Assembly: GCA_017469355.1 (NCBI GenBank)
Contig: JAFUGM010000007.1
Location: forward strand, 1 to 64,000
From: Solobacterium sp.
GTDB lineage: Bacteria; Bacillota_I; Bacilli_A; Erysipelotrichales; Erysipelotrichaceae
DNA: 64,000 nucleotides
Direction of reading: 5' to 3'
Both the position numbers and the translations under genes were made by a program. The notes beneath the pieces were generated by a model, which saw nothing but the letters and a program-made list of their open reading frames with translations, made no database searches and had not been told where the DNA came from. Every line of letters begins with the position of its first letter. Positions within the stretch are counted from its first letter, which is position 1. Of this stretch, positions 51,391-59,740 are shown piece by piece.

Positions 51391-52334
51391 AGGCGGTCGT
51401 GTTAAACGGAGTGACAGAGGCGAAGGATATTCAACTTTCCGAAGTGCCTGTTCCCTATGTAAAGCCAGGATGGGTTCTGGTTCGGGTAAAGGCATTTGGC
51501 CTGAATCATTCCGAACAGATACTTCGTCATGGTGAAATCAATGCGAACTATATCGCAAAACCGATCATTCCAGGAATTGAATGCGTCGGAGAAATTGAGG
51601 ACCCTTCTGACAGTGGTTTCATCAAGGGGCAGAAAGTAATCGCCATGATGGGAGGTATGGGAAGAAGCTTTAACGGAAGCTATGCGGAATTCGCATTACT
51701 GCCAAGACATAATGTATTCAGGATAGATACGGATCTTGACTGGACGTCGCTTGCGGCAGTTCCGGAGACTTACTTTACCGCATGGGGTTCACTCTTTGAC
51801 TGCCTCCAGCTGAATAAAGAAGATACATTATTGATCCGTGGAGCTACCTGCGCACTTGGCTATGCGGCAATTCAGATCGCAAACGCAGTAGGTTGTCACG
51901 TCGTAGCGACAACGCATCGTCAAGCGAAACTCTCACTTCTGGAAGATGCGGATGAAGTGGTTCTGGATAATGGGGGTCTTCCCGGGACACTTCATGGTAT
52001 TACAAAGGCATTAGATCTCGTTGGGGCAGGAGTAATAAAAGAGACATTGAGGACTGTAGAGAAAGGCGCTATTGTCTGTGATACCGGAGTATTAGGCGGA
52101 GCCTCTTCCCTGAATGGGTTTGATCCGATTAAAGATATCCCAAATGGGGTATATCTGACAGGATTTTTCTCCAATTATCCGAATCAGGAAACCGTTGATT
52201 CAATGTTCGAATTCTTCCGTAAGAAGGAGCTTGTTCCGCTGTATGGAAAAGCATTTGCGTTTTCAGATATTCAAAGCGCATTGCTTGCGCAGGACAGCGG
52301 CAGTGTTAATGGGAAGATTGTTGTGACAGTATAA
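51387..52334 (+). CDS. MDR-family quinone-oxidoreductase-like dehydrogenase
   Basis: The 315-residue protein belongs to the zinc-independent medium-chain dehydrogenase family: MKAVVLNGVTEAKDIQLSEVPVP, GLNHSEQILRHGEI, PGIECVGEI, and a Rossmann loop IRGATCALGYAAIQIANAVG. No structural zinc Cys cluster is present. QorA/YfmJ-like members reduce quinones or enones with NADPH. I start it at 51387, overlapping the maturase stop, with GGAGGAG upstream. Being translationally coupled, it may act in maturation of the peptide or in the stress response sensed by the HxlR regulator. Confidence 0.85.
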   Translation: MKAVVLNGVTEAKDIQLSEVPVPYVKPGWVLVRVKAFGLNHSEQILRHGEINANYIAKPIIPGIECVGEIEDPSDSGFIKGQKVIAMMGGMGRSFNGSYAEFALLPRHNVFRIDTDLDWTSLAAVPETYFTAWGSLFDCLQLNKEDTLLIRGATCALGYAAIQIANAVGCHVVATTHRQAKLSLLEDADEVVLDNGGLPGTLHGITKALDLVGAGVIKETLRTVEKGAIVCDTGVLGGASSLNGFDPIKDIPNGVYLTGFFSNYPNQETVDSMFEFFRKKELVPLYGKAFAFSDIQSALLAQDSGSVNGKIVVTV

Positions 52335-52348
52335 ATAGACAAAGTGAA

Positions 52349-52376
52349 AAGAACACGGACAGCAGGTGTTCTTTTT
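52349..52376 (+). terminator. Terminator of the RiPP operon
   Basis: GAACAC (52351-52356) pairs with GTGTTC (52366-52371), then TTTTT. Confidence 0.75.
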
Positions 52377-52391
52377 GAAAGATATGAGTGA

Positions 52392-53447
52392 TTACTGCAG
52401 GACTTCCTGTTCCCTGAAAGCAGAGGGGAGAATTCCATAGTTTTCCTTGAACTTATGGTAGAAGACGGTCTCGGAGGAGAATCCGGTCCGCTCACAGATT
52501 TCCTTGATGGAGAGATTCGTGTTTTTAAGTAATTCCTCCGCATGAGTGAAGCGTTTATGAAATACATAATCTTTGAAGTTCATTCCGGTCACTCTTTGAA
52601 TCTGACGGGAGATATAATCCGGGTGATATCCGTATTTCGTGGAATAATCCTTTAATCTGGCAGTGGCGTAATTCTGGTCGATATCATCCAATATGGTAGA
52701 TATCGTAAGAAAAGTGCGGCTCTTCTGTGAGGATTCAAATGCGTAGTCACAATTCATCATTTCTACCAGGAGAATCTGCAGGTAGGCCTGAAGCAGCACT
52801 TCACCTAACTTGGTTGGTTCAATAAACTCATGAATGATGTTTTCCATGAGTTCGGGAATCCGAGAGTTTTCATTCCCATGAAAAATGACGTAGTTATTCG
52901 GATCGGAATTATCCATCAGATAGTCATAAATAAAACGTGAAATCACATTGTTTCCTGCGCGATGATTCAGTACATCATGCATGAGATAGTCTTTTTCAAA
53001 CATGAGTGTAAGACCGATATCTTCTTCATTCGCGAGATATTGTGAGTGAACAAAGCCGCAGTTCATCATAATCAGGTCATTCTTCTTAAGAGTGAATTCA
53101 TTCTTCAATGTTTTCATACGTATGGATCCGGAGTACACATACCGGATCGAGAAAAACGATGTATGAATCATTGGCTCTTCCTGGAAACGGGTGCCTTTTT
53201 TGAGCCGAAACAACATCTGCCGGGGGCTGGTGTCAATCAACTCTCCAATGTTGTTCGGTGCTCTGTGCAGATCAAAATCAGGCCCAAGAAAAATACTTGG
53301 AATATGGTAGACCCCATTGATCAGATATCCCTTTTTCTCCAATAACTGATAAAACGCATTATCTCCGCTATGCGGATGGGTTTGATTCCATTGTTCCTTT
53401 TCAGTCAGTGCGTACAGCGCCGCGATCATCTCATCTTTAGTCATCAT
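52392..53447 (-). CDS. AraC-family transcriptional regulator
   Basis: The 351-residue protein has an N-terminal cupin-like sensing part and a C-terminal AraC double HTH (TARLKDYSTKYGYHPDYISRQIQ; LSIKEICERTGFSSETVFYHKFKENYGILPSAF). The frame is open to 53567 from a TTG, but a perfect TATAAT (53477-53472 on the minus strand) and TTTCAA -35 box lie within that part. I therefore start at the ATG pair 53447/53444, about 18 nt behind the predicted transcript start and without a Shine-Dalgarno. It is divergent from a PTS/deacetylase operon and probably activates it. Confidence 0.8.
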   Translation of the reverse strand: MMTKDEMIAALYALTEKEQWNQTHPHSGDNAFYQLLEKKGYLINGVYHIPSIFLGPDFDLHRAPNNIGELIDTSPRQMLFRLKKGTRFQEEPMIHTSFFSIRYVYSGSIRMKTLKNEFTLKKNDLIMMNCGFVHSQYLANEEDIGLTLMFEKDYLMHDVLNHRAGNNVISRFIYDYLMDNSDPNNYVIFHGNENSRIPELMENIIHEFIEPTKLGEVLLQAYLQILLVEMMNCDYAFESSQKSRTFLTISTILDDIDQNYATARLKDYSTKYGYHPDYISRQIQRVTGMNFKDYVFHKRFTHAEELLKNTNLSIKEICERTGFSSETVFYHKFKENYGILPSAFREQEVLQ

Positions 53448-53471
53448 ATTAAAATATCGGATTTTAATAGT

Positions 53472-53509
53472 ATTATACTCGGAATGTAATATTGTTGAAA
53501 GCGCTTTAT
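53472..53509. promoter_or_regulatory. Promoter and cre box in the AraC-PTS divergent region
   Basis: TGAAAGCGCTTTAT (53496-53509) matches the CcpA cre core TGAAAGCGCTTTCA in 12 of 14 positions. It overlaps the -35 box (TTTCAA, 53500-53495) of the AraC promoter, whose -10 is TATAAT (53477-53472), and lies upstream of the PTS gene, so carbon-catabolite repression of both is likely. Confidence 0.65.
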
Positions 53510-53606
53510 ATTCCGATAATAAAGGAGAATTCTGATACATTCCGATTCTGAGTTTCCGGAGATTCAAATCGGTAAATGACAGTTAGTTAAAGGAGACAAG
53601 TAACAT

Positions 53607-54983
53607 ATGGCTGACAACAGAAAAATTGCGGAAGACATCGTTTCTGCCGTTGGAGGAGTTGAAAACATCAATAGTGCGACTCATTGTATGACACGGCTTC
53701 GTCTGAATCTCAAAGATGAAAAGTCCGTAGATGATGAAGTGGTGAAGAAGATTGATGGTGTACTGGGAGTGGTTCATTCCGGTGGGCAGTATCAGGTAAT
53801 CGTCGGACAGAATGTCCCCAAGGTATATAGCGAAGCAGTTGAACACCTCGGTGTAAAAGGCGGCGGAAGTGTAGAAGAAGAGCCGGAAGTGAAAGACAGA
53901 AGTCTGAAGGGAATCTTCTCTTCCATCATGGATTATCTCGCCGGATCTCTTACACCGTTGATTCCAATCCTGATCTCGGCTGCGATGTTCAAGACCGTAC
54001 TTTCTATCTTTGGCCCGGATATGTTAAATGTGTTCGGTGCAGAAAGTGATATCTACAAACTGCTCGATTTCGTTTATGACGCAGGTTTCTACTTCCTTCC
54101 GATCTTTATCGGATATACTGCAGCGAAAAAGATCAACGCTTCCCCGGTACTCGGTATGTTCATGGGAGCGATTCTCATCGCACCGGATCTGATCAATCTT
54201 GTGGCGGAAGGCGGATCTTTCCATGTATTCGGAATTCCTGCTGCACTGAATGATTATTCGCAGTCGGTACTCCCGATCATTCTGTCGGTATGGGTTCTGA
54301 GCTATGTTGAGAGATTCCTGAAGAAATATATTCCGGATGCTTTATCAACAATCTTCGTACCGTTCCTGACAATTCTGATCATGCTGCCGCTGTCATTATG
54401 TGTACTCGCGCCTCTGGGTGCGTTCGTAGGTCAGTATGTGTCAACTGCCCTGATCGCCATCGGAAACAGCACCGGATTTATCGGAATCGCTCTGATCGCT
54501 GCTTTGTGGGAGTATCTGGTCATGTCCGGTATGCATATCATCATGGTTGTAACAGTACTCAACATCTATATGACAACGGGATCCGAAGCGATTATCTGGC
54601 CGGCAGCACTCTGCGCAACTGCAGCTGTCTTTGGTATGGCACTTGGTGCATTCCTCAAAGTTAAGGATAAGAAAGAAAAATCTCTGTGCTTTGGTTACTT
54701 CATTTCTGGAATTATCGGTGGTGTTACCGAACCGGCATTATACGGTATCGGATTCAAATATAAGAAGCCATTCCTTGGATATATGATCGGTGCTGCTGCA
54801 GGAGGACTTTATGTCGGACTTACACATGCAGTAATGTATGCGCTTGGCGCAACCAACTTCCTGATGGTGTTAAGTTTTGCGGGCGGAACTGCAGGCAACC
54901 TCATCAATGGCTGTATTGGATGCCTGATCTCTCTGGTTGTTGCGGCAATAGCTACCTATGTCATTGGATTTGAAGAAAAATGA
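53607..54983 (+). CDS. PTS glucose/beta-glucoside-superfamily EIIBC
   Basis: The 458-residue protein joins an EIIB domain (residues 1-85, phospho-Cys in NSATHCMTRLRLNL) to an EIIC domain with about ten helices (SLTPLIPILISAAMFKTVL; GGVTEPALYGI with the conserved Glu). No EIIA domain is attached or adjacent, so it must borrow EIIA from another system. Together with the deacetylase that overlaps it, import of an N-acetylated amino sugar or disaccharide is likely. AAAGGAGAC precedes the ATG. Confidence 0.88.
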   Translation: MADNRKIAEDIVSAVGGVENINSATHCMTRLRLNLKDEKSVDDEVVKKIDGVLGVVHSGGQYQVIVGQNVPKVYSEAVEHLGVKGGGSVEEEPEVKDRSLKGIFSSIMDYLAGSLTPLIPILISAAMFKTVLSIFGPDMLNVFGAESDIYKLLDFVYDAGFYFLPIFIGYTAAKKINASPVLGMFMGAILIAPDLINLVAEGGSFHVFGIPAALNDYSQSVLPIILSVWVLSYVERFLKKYIPDALSTIFVPFLTILIMLPLSLCVLAPLGAFVGQYVSTALIAIGNSTGFIGIALIAALWEYLVMSGMHIIMVVTVLNIYMTTGSEAIIWPAALCATAAVFGMALGAFLKVKDKKEKSLCFGYFISGIIGGVTEPALYGIGFKYKKPFLGYMIGAAAGGLYVGLTHAVMYALGATNFLMVLSFAGGTAGNLINGCIGCLISLVVAAIATYVIGFEEK

Positions 54984-55726
54984 ATCTGTTGATTCGTGCA
55001 GATGATCTCGGCTTTTCTGAAGCAGTAAATCTCGGGATCGCAAAGACAGTAAAGGAAGGTCTGATTCGGAATATCGGTCTTATGACCAATATGCCTTATT
55101 CCCAACATGGGTATGATCTGATCAAAGACAATACTGTGAGTCTTGGGCTTCATACGAATATTTCTACCGGGAAACCGCTATTGCCTGCGGAGCAGATTCC
55201 TTCAATCTGCGATGAGACGGGGAAATTCAAAAGTTCCAGGGAATACCGCAGTGCGATAGAAGACTTTGTGAATCTGGAAGAGGTAACCGCTGAAATCGAA
55301 GCGCAATATGAAGCATTCCGGGCGATCACCGGAAGAGATCCTGATTATTTCGAAGGACATGCGGTGGCCAGTCAGAACTTCTTCCGAGGTCTTGAAACCG
55401 TGGCCGAGCGGCATGGACTTCGGTACCTGCCATTTATGATGGGGAGTTCAGTCACATTCGGGGCTGCCAGGTTGTTTGTGGAAATGGATTCCATGAAGCC
55501 GGATTATGATCCATATAAGACCCTGGAGAGGATTATTCATACCGAGTATGATGGAATTCCGGTGATGGTATGTCATCCTGGATTCCTGGATGCCTACCTG
55601 TTAAGTAATTCCTCACTCACACATGCAAGAGCATATGAAACGGAAATGCTATGTGACCCTGCGAGCGCTGCGTTACTGAAAAAACACGATGTGACATTGG
55701 TAACGTATTCGGAAATCTACGAGTAA
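54980..55726 (+). CDS. ChbG/YdjC-family carbohydrate deacetylase
   Basis: The 248-residue protein has the YdjC signature: LLIRADDLGFSEAVNLGI with the metal-binding Asp pair, LGLHTNISTGKPLL with the His, and FEGHAVASQNF. Family enzymes remove N-acetyl groups from phosphorylated chitobiose-like sugars, a step needed before hydrolysis. It overlaps the PTS gene by 4 nt, which supports a shared substrate. No hydrolase gene follows. Confidence 0.87.
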   Translation: MNLLIRADDLGFSEAVNLGIAKTVKEGLIRNIGLMTNMPYSQHGYDLIKDNTVSLGLHTNISTGKPLLPAEQIPSICDETGKFKSSREYRSAIEDFVNLEEVTAEIEAQYEAFRAITGRDPDYFEGHAVASQNFFRGLETVAERHGLRYLPFMMGSSVTFGAARLFVEMDSMKPDYDPYKTLERIIHTEYDGIPVMVCHPGFLDAYLLSNSSLTHARAYETEMLCDPASAALLKKHDVTLVTYSEIYE

Positions 55727-55744
55727 TAATTCATCTGGAGATGA

Positions 55745-55787
55745 AAAAGCACATGCGTCTGAGATATTGACACATGTGCTTTTAAAA
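55745..55787. terminator. Bidirectional terminator
   Basis: AAAAGCACATG (55745-55755) pairs with CATGTGCTTTT (55773-55783) between convergent genes. Confidence 0.75.
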
Positions 55788-55803
55788 TGGAATTTTAAGT
55801 GAA

Positions 55804-56775
55804 CTAAAGCGATGTTGTCTTCCATCGTATAGCCGCATTCACCGTATCATGAAGGACCTGGATAACGTTTACCGGATATGTACCAACAGCTGTTTCGTTA
55901 GTGACCATCACTGCCGAAGCACCATCCAGTACTGCATTGAAGATATCAGATACTTCTGCTCTGGTCGGGGTTGGCTGAAGAATCATGCTTGTTAACATTT
56001 GTGTTACCACAAGAAATGGGATGCCGGCATTCAGACAACTTCTGGCGATGTCTTTCTGTATACCGGGAAGCTCACTCAGCGGAACATCATTTCCAAGATC
56101 ACCTCTGGCGATGACGATCATGTCGGAACAGGCAATGATTTCATCCAGATGTTCCAGTCCTTCCCGATTTTCAATCTTGGAAAAGATACGAATATCACCA
56201 GCCTGAACTTCTTCTAACTGAGCACGCACCTGATGAATATCATCCGCATTTCTAACAAATGGCTGCATCACTGCAGTTACCCCATATGCCTTGGCAGAAG
56301 CCAGGTTGTTTCGGTCAGTTTCTGTGAGTGCTGGCATGGGAACGGAGGTTCCAACAATCTTAATGCTTTTGCGGGAAGAAAGTGTTCCGCCATGGATCAC
56401 GGTAAATGCATGATCTTCGTACCGAAGGAGCAGTTTCCCATCGTCAAGCAGCACATCATCTTTTTCAGTAAGACAGCGGATGACTTCCGTGGGAAGCTTT
56501 AATGATTCTATTGAAATACGGGATCCCTCCTGAAGGATAAGTGGAGAAGAAAATGTCCCAACACGAAGCTCCGGCCCTTGAAGATCAATCAACAGCTCCG
56601 CTTTTTTATCAGCACGCGAAGCGGCACGATGAAATTGTTCGATCATTGCTGCGCTTTCATTTAATCCCGCATGGGATAGGTTTAATCGCATGCCGATCAT
56701 CCCCGCCTGAAACATTTCATAAAGAATATCTTCATCCTGACAGGCAGGACCCAGTGTTCCGAATAGTTCAATCAT
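55804..56775 (-). CDS. Short pyruvate-kinase-like protein without C-terminal domain
   Basis: The 323-residue protein covers only the barrel and B domain of pyruvate kinase (usual length 470-590). Key active-site residues remain: Arg and Asn in MRLNLSH, Lys and Glu in SKIENREG, ARGDLGNDVP with the metal Asp, Thr in VTQML, and the PTPTRAEVSDI block. Deviations are LQGPELR (Gln for Lys) and ETAVGTYP (Val for Lys). The allosteric C-terminal domain is absent and the stop is followed by normal intergenic sequence, so this is a distinct short form rather than a recent truncation. Activity on PEP is plausible but unproven. Confidence 0.75.
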   Translation of the reverse strand: MIELFGTLGPACQDEDILYEMFQAGMIGMRLNLSHAGLNESAAMIEQFHRAASRADKKAELLIDLQGPELRVGTFSSPLILQEGSRISIESLKLPTEVIRCLTEKDDVLLDDGKLLLRYEDHAFTVIHGGTLSSRKSIKIVGTSVPMPALTETDRNNLASAKAYGVTAVMQPFVRNADDIHQVRAQLEEVQAGDIRIFSKIENREGLEHLDEIIACSDMIVIARGDLGNDVPLSELPGIQKDIARSCLNAGIPFLVVTQMLTSMILQPTPTRAEVSDIFNAVLDGASAVMVTNETAVGTYPVNVIQVLHDTVNAAIRWKTTSL

Positions 56776-56819
56776 ATGTTCATGATAGCAGAAGAAAAGG
56801 AATCCGTTTCCGAATTCCT

Positions 56820-57761
56820 TTAACTGAAATATACGTAGGGATCTTCCATCGGCGGATAGAATTGAATTCTGGTTGCGTAGAGGACGACGGTCTTTTCTCC
56901 GCCTTCCATATCCACAAGCCGGAAGTCACCTTCAACTTCCACCCAATCACCAAGTTTCATCTGATCGATGCGTACACCGGTAACGGTGATTCCGCAAAGA
57001 CTGGTGTCAGCACTGCAGCAAACCATGGCCTGGCGCCCAAGAATGAACGATATATCATAGCCGGGAATGCGTTGGGAATAAATCCCGCGGAGGATGACGT
57101 GTTTGTCGGCATATTTTGTCGGATCTTCCATACAATCCATATACCAGAGTCCATAATCATCATCCTTGATGTCCAGCACCTCTGCGTTTAGATCGAAGGG
57201 AAGTGTACCGCTTTTTAATACAACCTGTTCACCATGAGACCCTTCATAGAAGATCTGTGCTCGACGATTGATTGCTTTGATGTTTCCTCTCAACATGCGA
57301 CCATTGGTATCGGGAGTGCAGCGATTCACGATCACCACATCAGAGTAGCGAAGCTGCTCAAACATGATTCCTCGCATATTGTTTATGAAGGTTTCAAAAG
57401 TTGTCGCATCTACGGTGGTCAGAATTTCAACCAGCGGCCAGAAATCCGGCATTCCGGATAACAGTGTTTCCGAAATCGGTTCACTCCCGTTGTATTCAAT
57501 GAATACCTGAGACGGATGGTAAATGGTATCCAGTTCCCTCATTCGCTCAGTTGTCAGTTCCTCTATGGAATCAAAGGTTTCCACAAATGCGCTATGGGCA
57601 TCTCTCCATGGCTCATCATACTCTGTCTCACCTTCTTCAAAACACAGGATCAACGTGCGTTCTGTGCCTTCCATGAAGGACAGATCATCCATGGTTTCCC
57701 GGATCAGTGTGGTTTTCCCGCTGTCTAGAAATCCGGTAAACAGATACACCGGTGTCGGCAT
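56820..57761 (-). CDS. CobW-type GTPase with DUF1980-like C-terminus
   Basis: The 313-residue protein has a G3E GTPase domain (P-loop TGFLDSGKTTLI; the guanine motif is less clear at VIVNRCTPD). The C-terminal half resembles the YcgQ/DUF1980 (TIGR03943-like) domain, with VILRGIYSQRIPGYDISFILGRQAMVCC and GDWVEVEGDF. The usual CxCC metal motif is not present in the GTPase part, but a Cys pair occurs later. These proteins accompany permeases and metal chaperones in zinc-responsive loci. Its start overlaps the stop of the preceding CobW gene by 1 nt. Confidence 0.8.
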   Translation of the reverse strand: MPTPVYLFTGFLDSGKTTLIRETMDDLSFMEGTERTLILCFEEGETEYDEPWRDAHSAFVETFDSIEELTTERMRELDTIYHPSQVFIEYNGSEPISETLLSGMPDFWPLVEILTTVDATTFETFINNMRGIMFEQLRYSDVVIVNRCTPDTNGRMLRGNIKAINRRAQIFYEGSHGEQVVLKSGTLPFDLNAEVLDIKDDDYGLWYMDCMEDPTKYADKHVILRGIYSQRIPGYDISFILGRQAMVCCSADTSLCGITVTGVRIDQMKLGDWVEVEGDFRLVDMEGGEKTVVLYATRIQFYPPMEDPYVYFS

Positions 57762-58954
57762 CAGTGCACCCCGAAGAGATCTTTCATCTGCTCGATATCG
57801 ACATGTTCACCAATCACGGTAATAAGACCGGTATACGCAGGCTTCCCAGCACGGATATCGATATCTCCCGGAACATAGTCGAAGAAGATCCAGGATCCTT
57901 CATGATTCGGGACGATACCCTTGGCACGGATAATGTTCTCTCCAAGACCGGAAAGAGCTGTGCGGATTTCTTCTTCGGAATACTTATTGATAGTTTCAAT
58001 ACCGATGGAGTCAAATACTTCATCCGCATCATGTTCACCATGGTGGTGATGATGGTGATGGTGGTGCTCATGTTCATCCTCGCCCACATGAATCCGGTTT
58101 CCTTCAGAAAGACCTTCATTCACATCGCCATGATCATGGTGGGGATGATGTTCATGTTCTTCCTCATCGTGGTCATGGTGGTGATGGTGTTCATGTTCTT
58201 CCTCATCGTGGTCATGGTGATGATGGTGTTCGTGTTCTTCCTCATCGTGGTCATGGTGATGATGGTGTTCATGTTCTTCCTCATCGTCGTGATCATGGTG
58301 GGGATGATGTTCGTGTTCTTCTTCCTCATCATCTTCATCATCTTCGAGACCTTCCGGGAAACCGTTGGAACTGCCGGTCATCGCATCGAAGATTGCCTGA
58401 CCACTCAGTTCATCCCATGGAGTTGTGATGATTCGCGCATCCGGATTGAGTTCATGAATGATTTCCACATCCGTGGTGAGCTTGTCCTCTGAGATACTCT
58501 GTGTTCTGGACAGAATGACACATGCGGCGGTCGCGATCTGATCATCAAAGAACTCCTTGAAGTTCTTGTGATAGATCTTTGCGCGGTTTCCATCAACTAC
58601 AGTTGAATAACTGGAAAGTTCCAGTCCTTCCACTGTCTGGATTGCCCGAAGAATATCAGAGAGCTTTCCGACACCGGAAGGCTCAATGATGATGCGCTCC
58701 GGATGATAGGTATCCACAACCTGCTTCAGGCTTTCTTCAAAATCACCTTTTAATGTGCAGCAGATACATCCGCTGTTTATCTCACGGATTTCAATTCCAG
58801 CTTCCTTTAGGAAACCTCCATCAATACCGATTTCTCCGAATTCATTTTCTACCAGTACTACCTGCTGACCAGGGAATACTTCCTGAATCAGTTTCGAGAT
58901 CAGTGTTGTTTTTCCGGCTCCCAGAAAACCGGATATTACATCAACTTTTGTCAT
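57761..58954 (-). CDS. CobW/COG0523 metallochaperone GTPase with His-rich repeats
   Basis: The 397-residue protein has the G3E P-loop GFLGAGKTTLI, Switch-region ENEFGEIGIDG, the metal-binding NSGCICCTLKGD (CxCC) and the SRTQ guanine motif. A 5-unit, 13-residue His/Glu/Asp repeat (about residues 210-275) is followed by another His9 block. A C-terminal CobW domain ends the protein. COG0523 proteins deliver or store zinc, cobalt or nickel in the cytosol; the large His repeat suggests strong metal buffering. I see no clear Zur box upstream. Confidence 0.88.
   Translation of the reverse strand: MTKVDVISGFLGAGKTTLISKLIQEVFPGQQVVLVENEFGEIGIDGGFLKEAGIEIREINSGCICCTLKGDFEESLKQVVDTYHPERIIIEPSGVGKLSDILRAIQTVEGLELSSYSTVVDGNRAKIYHKNFKEFFDDQIATAACVILSRTQSISEDKLTTDVEIIHELNPDARIITTPWDELSGQAIFDAMTGSSNGFPEGLEDDEDDEEEEHEHHPHHDHDDEEEHEHHHHHDHDEEEHEHHHHHDHDEEEHEHHHHHDHDEEEHEHHPHHDHGDVNEGLSEGNRIHVGEDEHEHHHHHHHHHGEHDADEVFDSIGIETINKYSEEEIRTALSGLGENIIRAKGIVPNHEGSWIFFDYVPGDIDIRAGKPAYTGLITVIGEHVDIEQMKDLFGVH
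58126..58326 (-). repeat. In-gene 39-bp tandem repeat encoding His-rich units
   Basis: Five near-identical 39-bp units (13 codons, pattern EEEHEHHHHHDHD) lie in tandem. The middle three are almost perfect in DNA, and the outer two carry HHPHH variants. Such repeats expand and contract by slippage. Confidence 0.85.
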
Positions 58955-59104
58955 TGCTACATCCTTCTTTCTTTTTGCTTTTTAATTATAGTAAACGTGT
59001 CAAGTTCTTTCAGAAAAAATGACCTGTAATCCTATTGAAGAATACAGGTTCATATCATTGTGAAAAAGAGCGATTTTATGCAGGTGAGCTGATTAACCTG
59101 ATAT

Positions 59105-59740
59105 TCAGGTATTATCTGACGCGAGAAGCTCTTCCCTGTCGCATGGAGTTAACGTGGAAAGGGCAGGGTGATTCGTCAATGTTTTGATAATACGCCATCC
59201 AAGAATCGAATTCTGCCAGTTCTCCTTTGTTGGGCGGAAGCCGAAATCAAGATAAATTCTGCACGCAAGCCAGGTTGTAGTCTGGGTAGGAAGTTTCACA
59301 TGGGTAAAGCCAAGCTCATCCATGCGGGACAGAAGTTTTGCGATCAGAGGCTTTGAAAGACCATTTCCTTGTGCGTTTTTACTTACTGCTACCCAATGCA
59401 TCCAGGCATCGGGAGAAGTATCAATCCCATGAACATCAAACCACACCGAACCGGTAGCGACTTTATGTCCATTGGAATCTTCGATAAACAACATCCGTTC
59501 TTCCAACATGGAAGCCCATGGCTCAAAGTAGGTATTCCATGCCTGAATACCTTCTTCATAAGAAGAGAACTCTCCGGCAGACTGTTCGATCACAATCCAG
59601 GCATCCCGATCACCCGGCTGATAGAACACAAAGTGGAAGCCATCTGGAAGCACAGCATCGGGAATGGGAAGTACATCCCGTTCCAGTTTCAGTTTTACAA
59701 AGCGGATTCGATGATCCAGCGGGTCGAACTCGTTTCTCAT
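59105..59740 (-). CDS. GNAT-family N-acetyltransferase
   Basis: The 211-residue protein has a GNAT fold: YEEGIQAWNTYF, HKVATGSVWFDVHG, the acetyl-CoA loop segment VAVSKNAQGNGLSKPLIAKLL (Q/RxxGxG/A form) and LGFTHVKLPTQTTTWLACRIYLDFGF. The substrate is not evident. It overlaps the end of the PcsB-like gene by 4 nt, so the two are co-translated. Confidence 0.82.
   Translation of the reverse strand: MRNEFDPLDHRIRFVKLKLERDVLPIPDAVLPDGFHFVFYQPGDRDAWIVIEQSAGEFSSYEEGIQAWNTYFEPWASMLEERMLFIEDSNGHKVATGSVWFDVHGIDTSPDAWMHWVAVSKNAQGNGLSKPLIAKLLSRMDELGFTHVKLPTQTTTWLACRIYLDFGFRPTKENWQNSILGWRIIKTLTNHPALSTLTPCDREELLASDNT

Noticed and set aside
58126-58326. Possible CRISPR array
   Set aside because: The 39-bp units are directly tandem without spacers and encode a His-rich protein segment.
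57752-58492. Plus-strand hydrophobic frame (Met/Val/Phe-rich) opposite the His-rich repeat
   Set aside because: The hydrophobic look is the reverse complement of His/Glu/Asp codons; not a membrane protein gene.
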